Notes: generated from the letters alone by a model not told the origin. A stretch of 54,074 nucleotides of DNA from an uncultured Candidatus Saccharibacteria bacterium (GCA_938040655.1 CALHZK010000007.1:1-54074); one strand, 5' to 3'; shown: positions 24,896 through 34,435, numbered from the stretch's first letter. Numbers and translations: made by a program.

Positions 24896-26488
24896 ATGTC
24901 AAAACGTACCTCTTTTGTTCTGCGGGCCACTCAAGTCGTCAGCATCATCCTCCTGGCACTCGCCGCAATCTTTATCATCGCCAGTCAATACAAGCAAGCT
25001 CAATTTGGCGGCTCCAAATTTGATGAAATCGTCTTCTATATCCGAAACGGTATGGGCGATGGTCGCTCAGAGAATTTCCAGCTGGCCGCCCTGCAGCATC
25101 TGCCATGGGCGATCGGATTATGTATACTCTTCCTGCTGCCTCTGATCGATCGGTTCCGCCGGGCTGTTTATCGCGTTGGCCGCGCCATTGGCCGGCGATT
25201 GCGGCGGCGATCGTCATCACCCGCAGCTGAGGCCGCACCGTCACGATCGGCCAGCCGACGCTACTTCCGCTGGCGCTACAAGTTTTTGTACGCAAGTCTC
25301 ATTTTTTTGGCGAGTGGCTGGTACTTACTGCAGACATTCGAAGTGCCCGCCTATATTCAGGCATTGACGCAGTCGACCAAATTATACGAGACCCATTATG
25401 TTGACCCCAAAACCGCCCACCTCACCTTCCCGGCTAAGAAGCGTAATCTGGTCTACATATACATGGAGTCAATGGAGAATAGTCTCCTCTCAAAAGCTCA
25501 TGGTGGCCAAGCTGATAGCTCAATCATCCCAGAGCTTGAGCAGATCGCCCTGCGCCACACCAATTTTTCACACACCCAATCCGGTATCGGCGGTGCACTG
25601 CCAGCGACCGGTACTACGTGGACAGTCGGCGGTATGGCAGCACAATCTGGTGGCGTACCACTGAAAGAAACGTTTGCCGGCGGGCGCGATCATAATTCAC
25701 TTGGCGACTTCGACAAGTTTCTTCCTGGTGCCTACACCTCTGGCGATATCTTCAAACAACAGGGTTATAATCAAACGTTCATCATGGGGTCAAGCGCCAA
25801 GTTCGGCGGGCGCGACAAACTATTATCGCAGCACGGTAGTTACCAGATTCAAGACTATCAATATGCACTCGACCACAAGCAACTACCTTCAGCCAACTAC
25901 AAAGTGTGGTGGGGCTATGAGGATAAAAAGCTCTTCACCTTTGCTCGCCAAGAGGCGACTCGGTTAGCCGAGCAAGATAAGCCATTTAACCTCCAACTCC
26001 TGACTGCTGATACCCATTTCACCGACGGGTATCTCGACGAAACTTGCAAAACACCGCACCAGCAGCAGTACGATAATGTCTACGCCTGCTCGTCCAAACA
26101 AGTGGCCGAGTTTGTCAAATGGCTACAGCAGCAGCCATTCGCTGCCAATACAACCATCGTGCTCAGCGGTGATCACTTGGGTATGCAGACCGATTACTAC
26201 CAAAAAAAGATCACCTCACCAACCTTCCAGCGCACAGTCTACCACGCCTTTATTAATCCGGCGGTCACCCCAACCAACAGTCATAATCGACTATTTTCGA
26301 CCATGGATATGTATCCATCAACCCTGGCGGCCCTCGGTGTGACAATCAAGGGTGAGCGGCTCGGCCTTGGTACTAATCTCTTTTCCACCAAAAAAACACT
26401 CGTTGAAGAGCTCGGTGGTATCGACCAGCTCAATGCTGAGCTCGCCAAGCGCTCCTCGTATTACGAGCGGCGAATTATCTCACATTGA
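24896..26488 (+). CDS. LTA-synthase/phosphoglycerol-transferase-like membrane enzyme
   Basis: A 530-residue protein of the sulfatase-fold LtaS/OpgB class. Three N-terminal membrane helices (residues ~8-28, 62-80, 124-143) precede the extracellular catalytic domain. Metal and catalytic signatures: Glu in YIYMESMENS, the threonine nucleophile region LPATGTTWT, the FGGRDKLL stretch, TADTHFTDGY and SGDHLG. Such enzymes transfer glycerol phosphate to glycans or lipids, giving teichoic-type polymers. A TATACT ends seven bases before the ATG and no Shine-Dalgarno site is present. The frame is open upstream, but that would run into the divergent binding-protein gene. Confidence 0.85.
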   Translation: MSKRTSFVLRATQVVSIILLALAAIFIIASQYKQAQFGGSKFDEIVFYIRNGMGDGRSENFQLAALQHLPWAIGLCILFLLPLIDRFRRAVYRVGRAIGRRLRRRSSSPAAEAAPSRSASRRYFRWRYKFLYASLIFLASGWYLLQTFEVPAYIQALTQSTKLYETHYVDPKTAHLTFPAKKRNLVYIYMESMENSLLSKAHGGQADSSIIPELEQIALRHTNFSHTQSGIGGALPATGTTWTVGGMAAQSGGVPLKETFAGGRDHNSLGDFDKFLPGAYTSGDIFKQQGYNQTFIMGSSAKFGGRDKLLSQHGSYQIQDYQYALDHKQLPSANYKVWWGYEDKKLFTFARQEATRLAEQDKPFNLQLLTADTHFTDGYLDETCKTPHQQQYDNVYACSSKQVAEFVKWLQQQPFAANTTIVLSGDHLGMQTDYYQKKITSPTFQRTVYHAFINPAVTPTNSHNRLFSTMDMYPSTLAALGVTIKGERLGLGTNLFSTKKTLVEELGGIDQLNAELAKRSSYYERRIISH

Positions 26489-26521
26489 TAGCGCTAAGCT
26501 GTCGCACTCACCGGTTATAAA

Positions 26522-26548
26522 TTAGCACTCTTGCACTGAGAGTGCTAA
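26522..26548. promoter_or_regulatory. CIRCE operator (HrcA binding site)
   Basis: Perfect TTAGCACTC-N9-GAGTGCTAA, identical to the CIRCE consensus. It predicts an HrcA repressor elsewhere in the genome and heat-shock control of the clpB gene. Confidence 0.96.
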
Positions 26549-26559
26549 TTTGCTATGAT
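26531..26559 (+). promoter_or_regulatory. clpB promoter overlapping CIRCE
   Basis: TTGCAC, 17 bp, TATGAT. The -35 box lies in the CIRCE spacer and the right CIRCE arm lies in the promoter spacer, so HrcA binding would block polymerase. The leader to ATG 26671 is about 105 nt; I see no further structure in it. Confidence 0.75.
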
Positions 26560-26670
26560 AGATATACACATCACTCCCCGCTGATTATCTTTGCCGCGGC
26601 GTTGTTTCTTAATCATCCACACAGGCGCATCACATCGCCTTGTATCAATCTTCAGATCAAAGGAGGGTCT

Positions 26671-28815
26671 ATGCCACCAAATATCAACCAACAAGACAAC
26701 CAAAAGCCCCTGGAGCAGTTCGGCACTGATATCACCGCGCTCGCTCGCCAAGGCAAACTCGACCCAGTGATCGGCCGAGATGAAGAAATTCGCCGCACCA
26801 TGCAAATCTTGAGCAGGCGCACCAAGAATAACCCCGTGCTGATCGGCGAACCGGGCGTTGGTAAAACCGCCATCGTCGAGGCCTTGGCGCAGCGCATCGT
26901 CAAAGGCAACGTGCCAGCCTCGCTGCAGGACAAGCGGCTGATTAGCCTGGAGATCTCCAGCTTGCTGGCAGGTGCCAGCTTTCGTGGCCAGTTTGAAGAG
27001 CGCCTGAAAAGTGTGCTCAAAGAGGTAGAAGAAGCTGCTGGCAAAATTATTCTCTTCGTCGATGAAATCCATACGATGGTCGGCGCTGGCAAAGGCGAAG
27101 GCAGTATGGACGCTGGCAATATGCTCAAACCCGCCCTGGCCCGCGGCAAGCTCCACATGATTGGCGCCACCACGCTGGCTGAGTACCGCCAATATGTCGA
27201 AAAAGACGCGGCACTAGAACGGCGCTTCCAGCCAGTCTATGTCGGCGAGCCGAGCTTTGACGACACCATCGCTATCCTGCGCGGCCTCAAGGAAAAGTAC
27301 GAAGTCCACCACGGTGTCAAGATTGCTGATGATGCGATTGTAGCGGCAGCGCGGCTGTCCACCCGCTACCTGCCTGATCGCTTTTTGCCTGACAAAGCGG
27401 TCGATTTACTGGATGAAGCGACTAGCGCCCTGAAGATGCAGCTAGAGAGCGTGCCGATTGCTCTGGACCGGCTCAATAACCGCCGCTTGCAGCTGGAGAT
27501 TGAAGAAGCCGCGCTCAAAAAAGACAAATCCGACCACGCCAAGGCCCGCACAGCAGAAATTAAACAGCAGATCGCTGACCTTCGAGCCCAGGCTAAGGTA
27601 ATTGACAGCAAATGGCAGCACGAAAAAGACATCCTCCAGACCGTCAATACCGCGACCGAAAAAATGGATAGTTTGCGCTCACAACTGGAAATCGCTGAAC
27701 GCGACGCGGATCTCGCTACTGCCAGCCGTATCAAATACGGCGATATGCCAGAGCTAGAGAAAAAGCTCGCGAGTGCTCGCCAGGAACTAGCGGCCATTCC
27801 ACCGGCCGACCGCTTACTCCGCGAAGAAGTCACACCCGACGATATCGCCAGCGTGGTGGCACGCTGGACGGGCATCCCCGTCGAGCGGCTTATGGAAAGT
27901 GAGTCCAGCAAATTAACTAAGCTTGAAGACTCAATCAGCCGCCAAGTCATCGGCCAAGACCGCGCCGTGGCTGCCGTGGCCAGCGCTATTCGCCGCTCGC
28001 GTGCCGGCCTCAGTGATACCAACCGGCCAATCGGCTCCTTCCTCTTCCTCGGCCCGACTGGGGTTGGCAAAACAGAGGTAGCCCGCAGCCTGTGCCGCGA
28101 ATTATTCGACGATGAGCACGCCATGATCCGCATTGATATGAGTGAATACATGGAGCGTCACGCCGTCGCCCGGCTGATTGGCTCGCCGCCAGGCTACGTG
28201 GGCTACGACCAGGGCGGGCAACTCACCGAAGCGGTGCGCCGCCGCCCCTACAGCGTGGTACTATTTGATGAAATCGAGAAGGCCCACCCCGATGTCTTTA
28301 ACGTGCTCCTCCAGGTACTCGACGACGGCCGCCTGACCGATGGCCAAGGCCGGACGATCGACTTTAGTAACACCATTATCATCATGACGAGCAACGTTGG
28401 CTCACAGATGATTATGGATTTTTCTGGCGACGATTTGGCGGCGCTGGACAATAAGATGCTTGAGACACTGCGGCAACATTTTCGCCCAGAATTCCTCAAC
28501 CGTATCGACGACATCGTGATTTTTGACCGAATCAAATCAGAGGCCATGCGAGCAATTGTCGATGTTCATTTGACCAAAGTGGCTCGCCAGGTCAAAGACA
28601 GCCGCGATATCACGCTGCAGTTTGATGAGAGCGTCCGCGACATGCTGGCCCGCGATGGCTACGACCCGAGCTTCGGTGCCCGGCCGCTCAAGCGCCTAGT
28701 GCAAAAGCGTATTCTTGACCCGCTGGCGCTGGAGCTGATCGACAACAAGCTGCACGATGGCGACCTGGCAGATGTCAGTGCCCAGGATGGGCAAGTTCGT
28801 TTTCGCCGCTCCTAG
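26671..28815 (+). CDS. clpB: ClpB-type disaggregase lacking the N-terminal domain
   Basis: A 714-residue AAA+ protein with two ATPase domains: Walker A GEPGVGKT (59-66) and GPTGVGKT (461-468), Walker B in LFVDEIHT and LFDEIEKAHPDV, and the pore loop GYVGYDQGG. Between them lies a long coiled-coil middle domain (about residues 265-395), which identifies ClpB rather than ClpC or ClpA. The usual ~145-residue N-terminal substrate domain is missing, as in the short isoform made by other bacteria; here it is the only form encoded. GGAGG precedes ATG 26671; an upstream open frame lacks a start signal. Regulated by CIRCE. Confidence 0.93.
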   Translation: MPPNINQQDNQKPLEQFGTDITALARQGKLDPVIGRDEEIRRTMQILSRRTKNNPVLIGEPGVGKTAIVEALAQRIVKGNVPASLQDKRLISLEISSLLAGASFRGQFEERLKSVLKEVEEAAGKIILFVDEIHTMVGAGKGEGSMDAGNMLKPALARGKLHMIGATTLAEYRQYVEKDAALERRFQPVYVGEPSFDDTIAILRGLKEKYEVHHGVKIADDAIVAAARLSTRYLPDRFLPDKAVDLLDEATSALKMQLESVPIALDRLNNRRLQLEIEEAALKKDKSDHAKARTAEIKQQIADLRAQAKVIDSKWQHEKDILQTVNTATEKMDSLRSQLEIAERDADLATASRIKYGDMPELEKKLASARQELAAIPPADRLLREEVTPDDIASVVARWTGIPVERLMESESSKLTKLEDSISRQVIGQDRAVAAVASAIRRSRAGLSDTNRPIGSFLFLGPTGVGKTEVARSLCRELFDDEHAMIRIDMSEYMERHAVARLIGSPPGYVGYDQGGQLTEAVRRRPYSVVLFDEIEKAHPDVFNVLLQVLDDGRLTDGQGRTIDFSNTIIIMTSNVGSQMIMDFSGDDLAALDNKMLETLRQHFRPEFLNRIDDIVIFDRIKSEAMRAIVDVHLTKVARQVKDSRDITLQFDESVRDMLARDGYDPSFGARPLKRLVQKRILDPLALELIDNKLHDGDLADVSAQDGQVRFRRS

Positions 28816-28875
28816 CTGAGAGCCTGGCGGCCGGCGGCAATCGCCTCCCCGACCAGCCTATGCTATGCTCGTAAT

Positions 28876-29334
28876 ATGAAACTATCGAGCACTGCTTTTG
28901 AAGACAACGGCAAGATTCCTAAGATTTACTCGCGATTCGGCGGCAATCAGCGGCCACCGCTTACTATTGCCAATGTGCCACCTTCGGCGCAGAGTCTCGT
29001 GCTCATCTGCCACGACCCTGACGCACCAGGCCGCACCGGGTTCTACCACTGGACAGCCTGGAATATACCAGCGACCACGACGAAGCTCAGCAGCACGAGC
29101 CTGCCCGACAGAGCTGTTGAGGGCGTCACAAGCTGGGGCACGCCAGGCTGGGGTGGGCCACAACCACCGTTTGGCACACATCGGTATCAATTCTCGCTGT
29201 ACGCGCTTGATCGGCAGCTCACGCTCTCTCAGCAGACGGATCCACAGACCTTGCGATCGACAATCCAGCCCTACTGTCTCGAGCAGACGATGCTAACTGG
29301 GCTGTTTGGTGTGTTTGATATATTCCGCCGCTAA
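28876..29334 (+). CDS. YbhB/YbcL-family PEBP-like protein
   Basis: A 152-residue phosphatidylethanolamine-binding-protein fold. The family signatures are CHDPDAPG (with the ligand-site Asp-Pro-Asp) near residue 52, FYHWTAWNIP, and GTHRYQFSLYALD. Bacterial members are of uncertain function. TATGCT lies exactly six bases before the ATG with no Shine-Dalgarno site, so the message is probably leaderless and independent of clpB. Confidence 0.92.
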   Translation: MKLSSTAFEDNGKIPKIYSRFGGNQRPPLTIANVPPSAQSLVLICHDPDAPGRTGFYHWTAWNIPATTTKLSSTSLPDRAVEGVTSWGTPGWGGPQPPFGTHRYQFSLYALDRQLTLSQQTDPQTLRSTIQPYCLEQTMLTGLFGVFDIFRR

Positions 29335-29339
29335 GCAAT

Positions 29340-29364
29340 ACTCCCCTACGCCACGTAGGGGAGT
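29340..29364. terminator. strong hairpin between convergent genes
   Basis: An 11-bp perfect stem (29340-29350 with 29354-29364) with a 3-base loop, between the PEBP gene and the convergent FtsX-like gene. No clear T-tract on either strand, so termination is likely but unproven. Confidence 0.55.
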
Positions 29365-29387
29365 TGCGGTATTACCCGGAGAGGACG

Positions 29388-31610
29388 CTACTCTGTTTGG
29401 TTGGCTTCTGGCGAGGTGAGTCGCTTGATCATTGGCAGCACCAGGTAGATGCCCACAACGGCTGCCACCAGACCAGTACCAACGACTATAAAGTAGGTTG
29501 GGGTCAATGTCGGTTTCAGTGACTGTGAGAACATACTGGTGAACACAGCCCCTGTCCACACGCCGATCGCACACGAGAGGAATGACACACTCAGCAGCGG
29601 CACCAGCGACTCAAAACCAACCAGCCGCTTCAACTGACTCAGCCGCATACCACTCAGTCGCAGCGTGTAGAGCGACCGGCGGCGCTCAAGCAGCCCACCA
29701 ACTGTCGAGACAATCAGGCTAGCAACCGCCACAAACAGTGTGACACCCATGCCGATATACGCCAGGTCGGCAAAGTTGCGGATCAGCGGGTTAATCACTG
29801 GCTGTTTTGCGATCTCACCAACCACCACGAAGACAAGGTCGGTATTGAGCGTGTGGCTACCAACCACACTGCGCAGCTGGTCAATCGTCGCACCTGTAGT
29901 CTTTAGCTCAACTAGGTAATCTTTGGCTGCGTTGGTATCAACCGCATCAATTAGCTCCACCTGATTAACGACCGGCTTATCAAAGATAATCTTGGCGAAC
30001 TGCTCCGGTGAAGCACTCTGTGGGCAGCTGTACTCAGTATAGCGAGCGACATCCTGGCAGCGAAGAGCGTTGCCGCCATCCTTCAGCCGATAGGTTGCCG
30101 CCGCCTGTGTCACATATGACTGCTTTTCTAATACCTGCTGCATATTTGAAGGAAGGCTCTGCCCCGCAACGATAGCGGTATGCGACTTGAGTTTTGAGTA
30201 GCCGTTGTCGCGAATCGACTGATCGCTCAATGCCTCTATACCACTCACCGAGGTCAGATAAAAACTCCCCGCAAATAGCGCCAACACCACGCCACTGACA
30301 CTGCGGAAGACGGCCTGTGAATGTACTGCGATACGCTTGCCGGCGATCAACATCGAGCCATTTCGTGCCCCACGAGCTAGTAGCCGAGCGATCTTGTTGG
30401 TAAGCCAGCTGCCCGCCATGATCAAGCCAAACATGATCAGTAAGAGACTTGGCAGAATAAGGAAGATCGCTGCCTCTTGGTGCTGCGCCTGCCAGCTATG
30501 ACCGGCTGGCGAAGATAGCCAGGCGACAATCCCAATGCCCATCAAGAGCGGGACGATCCGGATAGCACGCAGCTTCTTTGATTTTTCCTGTGAGCGAGAC
30601 ACGCCAAGCGGTGATACCTGGGCACGGCGCATACGCCGCCAGCTCACCCAAAGCGTCAAGCCCAACGTCAAGCCAATCACCAGCATATACTGCGGAATAC
30701 TCAACTGAATATCCGCCGACCAGAACCGTAGTCCATTCATCGGGAATTCTAATAGTGGGGTTTGCAATAGCCAAAATGCAACCAAGCCAATAACCACGCC
30801 GACGACTGCCGCCGCCAAGGACTCGAGCAGCAGCATTTTTGTCACCTGGCCTTTTGTCGCACCAATCAGGCGTAGTGCTGCATAGCGCTTTTCGCGCTGG
30901 GCGCCACCCAGCTGGGTCGCCACCGCCACAAAGGTAACAATCGGAAACAGGAGGATTGTCCCACCAATGGCCAAAATAAGCGTGGTCACCGGATCAAGTA
31001 TCGGGCCGTTGTGAGCTGCTTTGTCTGTTTTATATACATCACTGAAGTACGGCAGTTGGTGCCTCTCTTTGGCGATTGCGTTCGCCTGAGCGACTTCGTC
31101 AGCACTGACACCACGGACCAGCATCAGCGAATCGGGGCTCGCGACATACTCATCCGGAATAATCCCCGCGTATTTCGTACTGCCATTAAATCGCCCTATA
31201 ATGTTATCTTCTGGGTGCTGCTTAATCGCTTTGGCCAATGCCCGAGAAACATAGTACTCACCCGGCGCCGGCGTCTTCATGTGAGAGAAGCTGACCGACT
31301 TCTCGGTACCATAGATCGATAGCACATCGATATTTTGATTTCGCCATTTGGTCAGGTTACCCAGCCAAAAATTAGCGATTTTGAGCGGTTCTACCCCTGA
31401 TTGATCTTTTGACTGTTGACTCGAACCGTTTCTCGCCTGAAAGCTAGAGGTAGTAAGTGGTGTACGGGCGCCTCTGCCTACCAAACCATTGAAACCCGCG
31501 ACAAAGTAGCATAGCAAGACAATACCAAGCGCAATCGCTGCTGAGGTCAGCGCTAACCGAGCGACCGACTGGCGACCAGATTTCCTTAATAATAACCAGC
31601 TGACACTCAT
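29388..31610 (-). CDS. MacB/FtsX-type ABC exporter permease
   Basis: A 740-residue permease with an N-terminal helix (residues ~17-38), an extracytoplasmic domain to ~210, three helices to ~330 (FVAVATQLGGAQREKRYAALRLIGATKGQV is the FtsX core, seen as REKRYAALRLIGATK), a second permease half with its own extracytoplasmic domain, and three final helices with a degenerate repeat (ERRRSLYTLRLSGM). Two FtsX cores in one chain suit antimicrobial-peptide or lipid exporters. The start overlaps the ATPase stop (ATGA). Confidence 0.87.
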   Translation of the reverse strand: MSVSWLLLRKSGRQSVARLALTSAAIALGIVLLCYFVAGFNGLVGRGARTPLTTSSFQARNGSSQQSKDQSGVEPLKIANFWLGNLTKWRNQNIDVLSIYGTEKSVSFSHMKTPAPGEYYVSRALAKAIKQHPEDNIIGRFNGSTKYAGIIPDEYVASPDSLMLVRGVSADEVAQANAIAKERHQLPYFSDVYKTDKAAHNGPILDPVTTLILAIGGTILLFPIVTFVAVATQLGGAQREKRYAALRLIGATKGQVTKMLLLESLAAAVVGVVIGLVAFWLLQTPLLEFPMNGLRFWSADIQLSIPQYMLVIGLTLGLTLWVSWRRMRRAQVSPLGVSRSQEKSKKLRAIRIVPLLMGIGIVAWLSSPAGHSWQAQHQEAAIFLILPSLLLIMFGLIMAGSWLTNKIARLLARGARNGSMLIAGKRIAVHSQAVFRSVSGVVLALFAGSFYLTSVSGIEALSDQSIRDNGYSKLKSHTAIVAGQSLPSNMQQVLEKQSYVTQAAATYRLKDGGNALRCQDVARYTEYSCPQSASPEQFAKIIFDKPVVNQVELIDAVDTNAAKDYLVELKTTGATIDQLRSVVGSHTLNTDLVFVVVGEIAKQPVINPLIRNFADLAYIGMGVTLFVAVASLIVSTVGGLLERRRSLYTLRLSGMRLSQLKRLVGFESLVPLLSVSFLSCAIGVWTGAVFTSMFSQSLKPTLTPTYFIVVGTGLVAAVVGIYLVLPMIKRLTSPEANQTE

Positions 31611-32350
31611 TGTACTTCTCCTTGTGCCACCCCTTTGTGGCGAGGTGTCGCTAGCTGAGCAGTCGGGGTGTGCTGCGCGGCATCAGCACCAGCGATCTGG
31701 CCATCGCGCACGATGATTTCTCTATCAGCGTACGCAGCAATCGTCGGCTCATGTGTCACCATGATAACGGTGGTGCCATGCTGCTTGGCCATTCGGATAA
31801 ACAGCTCCATCACCTTCTCTGAGTTGAGGCTGTCAAGCGACCCGGTCGGCTCATCGGCAAACAATACCTTTGGCTCAATCACCATCGCCCGGGCGATCGC
31901 CACTCGCTGCATTTGCCCACCAGATAGCTCGCCGAGCATGTTGTCTGCTTTGTCGGCTAGCTCGACTTGGGTGAGCCAGTGCTTCGCCTTTTTATAAGCC
32001 TGGTGGCGGCTGATACCATTGAGTAGTAGCGGTAAGGCGATATTGTCCAGAGCAGTCAACTCTGGGACTAGCTGACCAAACTGGAAGACAAAGCCAAAAC
32101 TGGTCCGTCGCAGTACACTGCGGGCGTCGTCATTCATCTTGTCAATTCGCTTACCCGCAAAATCGATCTCACCATCATCAATACCGATGATCGCCGCCAA
32201 ACTATGGAGCAAAGTTGACTTACCAGAGCCGCTGGGCCCCATAATTGCCAAGACTTCGCCAGCCATTACGTCAAGCGACACACCCCGCAGAGCCTGCGTC
32301 TGGCCAAACGACTTTTTGATCTGCCTGGCACTAATAATTGGTTTGTTCAT
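31607..32350 (-). CDS. ABC exporter ATP-binding protein (LolD/MacB class)
   Basis: A 247-residue ATPase: Walker A GPSGSGKST, signature LSGGQMQR, Walker B VLFADEPTGSLDSLN, H-loop MVTHEPTIAAYADR. The family partners with FtsX-type permeases. AAAGGAGG lies nine bases before its ATG inside the end of the PadR gene, and the two overlap by 20 bp. A short Ala/Thr-rich tail follows the core. Confidence 0.92.
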   Translation of the reverse strand: MNKPIISARQIKKSFGQTQALRGVSLDVMAGEVLAIMGPSGSGKSTLLHSLAAIIGIDDGEIDFAGKRIDKMNDDARSVLRRTSFGFVFQFGQLVPELTALDNIALPLLLNGISRHQAYKKAKHWLTQVELADKADNMLGELSGGQMQRVAIARAMVIEPKVLFADEPTGSLDSLNSEKVMELFIRMAKQHGTTVIMVTHEPTIAAYADREIIVRDGQIAGADAAQHTPTAQLATPRHKGVAQGEVQ

Positions 32351-32873
32351 GGAATAATTCCTCCTTTAGTTTTGTTAAACGCGAAATAGTCAACTCGATC
32401 CAGCGTAAATCTGCTTCCAGATGAAATAGCGCATGGTCGATCAACAGCATGTCTGACAAGGTGCTTTCACGGCGTTGCGCCGTCAGTTGACGCATCTGCT
32501 GTACATGCGCGATCCGCTGATTATCTAGATACGGCGCGGCATCACCATCTTTCAAAATAGCCAACACTGATTTGATGTACATTGTCGCCTGGAGCTGCGA
32601 CGAAGATGGCTCGGGCGCCTCTAACCACTGCTGCAAATCTTGCCGACCCTTCTCGGTGATCGCATAGCGAACCCGCTGTGGCCCACCAGATGCACCAGCA
32701 TCAGCGATTTCTTCCACCTTGCCGTCTCGTTTCAACCGCGACAACGTCGAGTAGATTTGACCAGCTAAAATTGGCTTATCCTTGCCAAAATAGCCGTCGT
32801 ATTTCTTTTTTAGCTCATAGCCATACCCAGGCTGGGTTGCCAAAAAGCCAAGTAATACATATTGTGCGTTCAT
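32331..32873 (-). CDS. PadR-family transcriptional regulator
   Basis: A 180-residue PadR protein: the winged helix starts YVLLGFLATQPGYGYELKKKYD, continues GQIYSTLSRLKRDGKVEE, then RVRYAITEKGRQDLQQWLE, followed by a C-terminal dimerisation helix region. It heads a three-gene operon with the ABC exporter and presumably represses it until the exported compound binds. ATG 32873 is chosen: TATAGT stands exactly six bases upstream, and this hexamer is itself part of a repeated operator-like sequence. The frame is open to 32921 but without start support. Confidence 0.9.
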   Translation of the reverse strand: MNAQYVLLGFLATQPGYGYELKKKYDGYFGKDKPILAGQIYSTLSRLKRDGKVEEIADAGASGGPQRVRYAITEKGRQDLQQWLEAPEPSSSQLQATMYIKSVLAILKDGDAAPYLDNQRIAHVQQMRQLTAQRRESTLSDMLLIDHALFHLEADLRWIELTISRLTKLKEELFHEQTNY

Positions 32874-32879
32874 ATCCTC

Positions 32880-32943
32880 ACTATACACCATGTGATTAGT
32901 TATGGCAATACTACTATACACCGAAATTATAGTTACTATACAC
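32880..32943 (-). promoter_or_regulatory. three copies of a 9-bp repeat, candidate PadR operator
   Basis: ACTATACAC occurs at 32880-32888, 32913-32921 and 32935-32943, all in one direction. Starts are 33 and 22 bp apart, i.e. multiples of 11 bp, so the sites lie on one face of the helix. The first copy contains the PadR -10 hexamer. Confidence 0.6.
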
Positions 32944-32965
32944 TTAGTTAATAGATATTAATTTT

Positions 32966-32994
32966 TAGACAAGGCAACCCAAACCGGTTATAAT
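32966..32994 (+). promoter_or_regulatory. promoter of the polysaccharide deacetylase, leaderless geometry
   Basis: TAGACA, 17 bp, TATAAT, then six bases to ATG 33001. Expected transcription start is the A of the start codon. Confidence 0.75.
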
Positions 32995-33000
32995 CAGCCC

Positions 33001-34431
33001 ATGGCGAGATTACTGTCGTGGCTACGATTGGTAGTATTGACTGTGGCTGTCTTAACTGGTGGCTACATGATTAGTCGTGCATTTATCTCAATCATCCAGC
33101 AGTCAGCCCATAGTCAACAACCACAAGGACTACCTGGCTATCGGTTCCTCAATAGCTCATATCGTAGCCACTGGTCAACCTATATACCCCGGCAGCCGCT
33201 ATTTCGACAGCCCCCTGCTAGCTATCCACTCACTAATGCACCGCGGGTCAATCAATTCATTACCCACTACCTTACTGACTACACCGCTACCCGGCTAGAG
33301 CCAGCACAGCAGGCTGGCACTCTCAGTGTACCGGCGACACAGCGTATCCGTTACCAAATTACGCATCAGTCTGAACACTATGTATCAATCATCGTACACG
33401 TCACCTCGTACCCGTTTGAGTTGTCGCCACCGCTCCTGAAATTTTGGACGTTCGACCGAGCCAGCGGCCAGCCTATTACAACCAAGCAGCTGTTTGGTGA
33501 TCGAGAAGAACGCCCCTCTGCAGCACTGGCTGAGGTGCAGCGAATAGCCGCGGATTATTTGAAGCAGCATCAGATGGATAGCGATGTAGCTGGAGAGGCA
33601 ATTACCGCACAAGATATCGAACAATTCGTCGTGCTCGATACTCATACCATCGGGTTTCCCTTACAGGTGGGCACGCTACTACCAATATCGGATGGGCTAG
33701 TCGGTGTCGCTGTATCGGTCAAAACACTGATGAACGAGCTACAGAACCCGCTTGCTCGTGCAATCTTCAACGTCCCAGCCCTCCCCAAGCCGACACCACC
33801 AGTACCAAATATTGCGACCGCCAGCCAAGAGTGCCTCCCTCAGCAGTGTCTTGCGATCACCTTTGACGATGGGCCAGGCCCCTATACTGAGCAGCTGCTA
33901 GAGACCCTGCGCCACTACAATGCAAAAGCCACCTTTTTTGTCATTGGCCGTAATGCGGCAATCTACGAAAACACTTTGCGCCACATAATCTCAGCTGGCC
34001 ACCAGATTGGCAATCACACCTGGCACCATCCAGACTTGACCAAGCTCGATGCGGCGGCGATCGAGGCAGAAATTGTCGAGACCAACAGTGTGGTTCACAT
34101 GGCGACCGGTCAAGCACCGACGATCGTTCGGCCACCTTATGGGGCGATCAATCAGTCAGTTCTGGCAGAGCTAGGTAGGCTCGGTATGGCCTCGATATTT
34201 TGGTCAGTCGACACTCGCGACTGGGCAGACCGCAACAGCGCTATTGTCTGCCAGCGAGCAGTTGAAGGGGCGCGCCCTGGCTCGATCATCTTGCTGCATG
34301 ATATTCACAAAACGTCTGTCGAGGCAGTGCCGTGCATATTAAGCCAGCTCAGCCAAAAAGGCTTTCGCTTCGTGACTGTTCGCCAACTTATCGGCCACAT
34401 CGAGCCAGGGCGTAACTATACGTCGGGGTAG
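33001..34431 (+). CDS. membrane-anchored polysaccharide deacetylase (NodB domain)
   Basis: A 476-residue protein: membrane anchor (residues 7-27), a ~220-residue exported domain with a DUF3298-like stretch (LKFWTFDRASGQPITTKQLFG near 150), then a NodB deacetylase domain from ~280. Catalytic motifs are all present: TFDDGPGP, NHTWHHPD (metal histidines), RPPYGA, DTRDW, and LLHDIHK. It removes acetyl groups from peptidoglycan GlcNAc or another surface glycan. The response regulator gene starts five bases after its stop, so it may be co-transcribed with the two-component system. Confidence 0.92.
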   Translation: MARLLSWLRLVVLTVAVLTGGYMISRAFISIIQQSAHSQQPQGLPGYRFLNSSYRSHWSTYIPRQPLFRQPPASYPLTNAPRVNQFITHYLTDYTATRLEPAQQAGTLSVPATQRIRYQITHQSEHYVSIIVHVTSYPFELSPPLLKFWTFDRASGQPITTKQLFGDREERPSAALAEVQRIAADYLKQHQMDSDVAGEAITAQDIEQFVVLDTHTIGFPLQVGTLLPISDGLVGVAVSVKTLMNELQNPLARAIFNVPALPKPTPPVPNIATASQECLPQQCLAITFDDGPGPYTEQLLETLRHYNAKATFFVIGRNAAIYENTLRHIISAGHQIGNHTWHHPDLTKLDAAAIEAEIVETNSVVHMATGQAPTIVRPPYGAINQSVLAELGRLGMASIFWSVDTRDWADRNSAIVCQRAVEGARPGSIILLHDIHKTSVEAVPCILSQLSQKGFRFVTVRQLIGHIEPGRNYTSG

Positions 34432-34435
34432 GCAT

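Noticed and set aside
24896..26488. Calling the sulfatase-fold enzyme ltaS by name
   Set aside because: Motifs fit several phosphoglycerol and phosphoethanolamine transferases, and it has three rather than five N-terminal helices, so only the class is given.
26542..26670. Extending clpB upstream to an in-frame start
   Set aside because: The stretch overlaps the CIRCE element and promoter, has no chaperone sequence, and AAAGGAGGG lies before ATG 26671.
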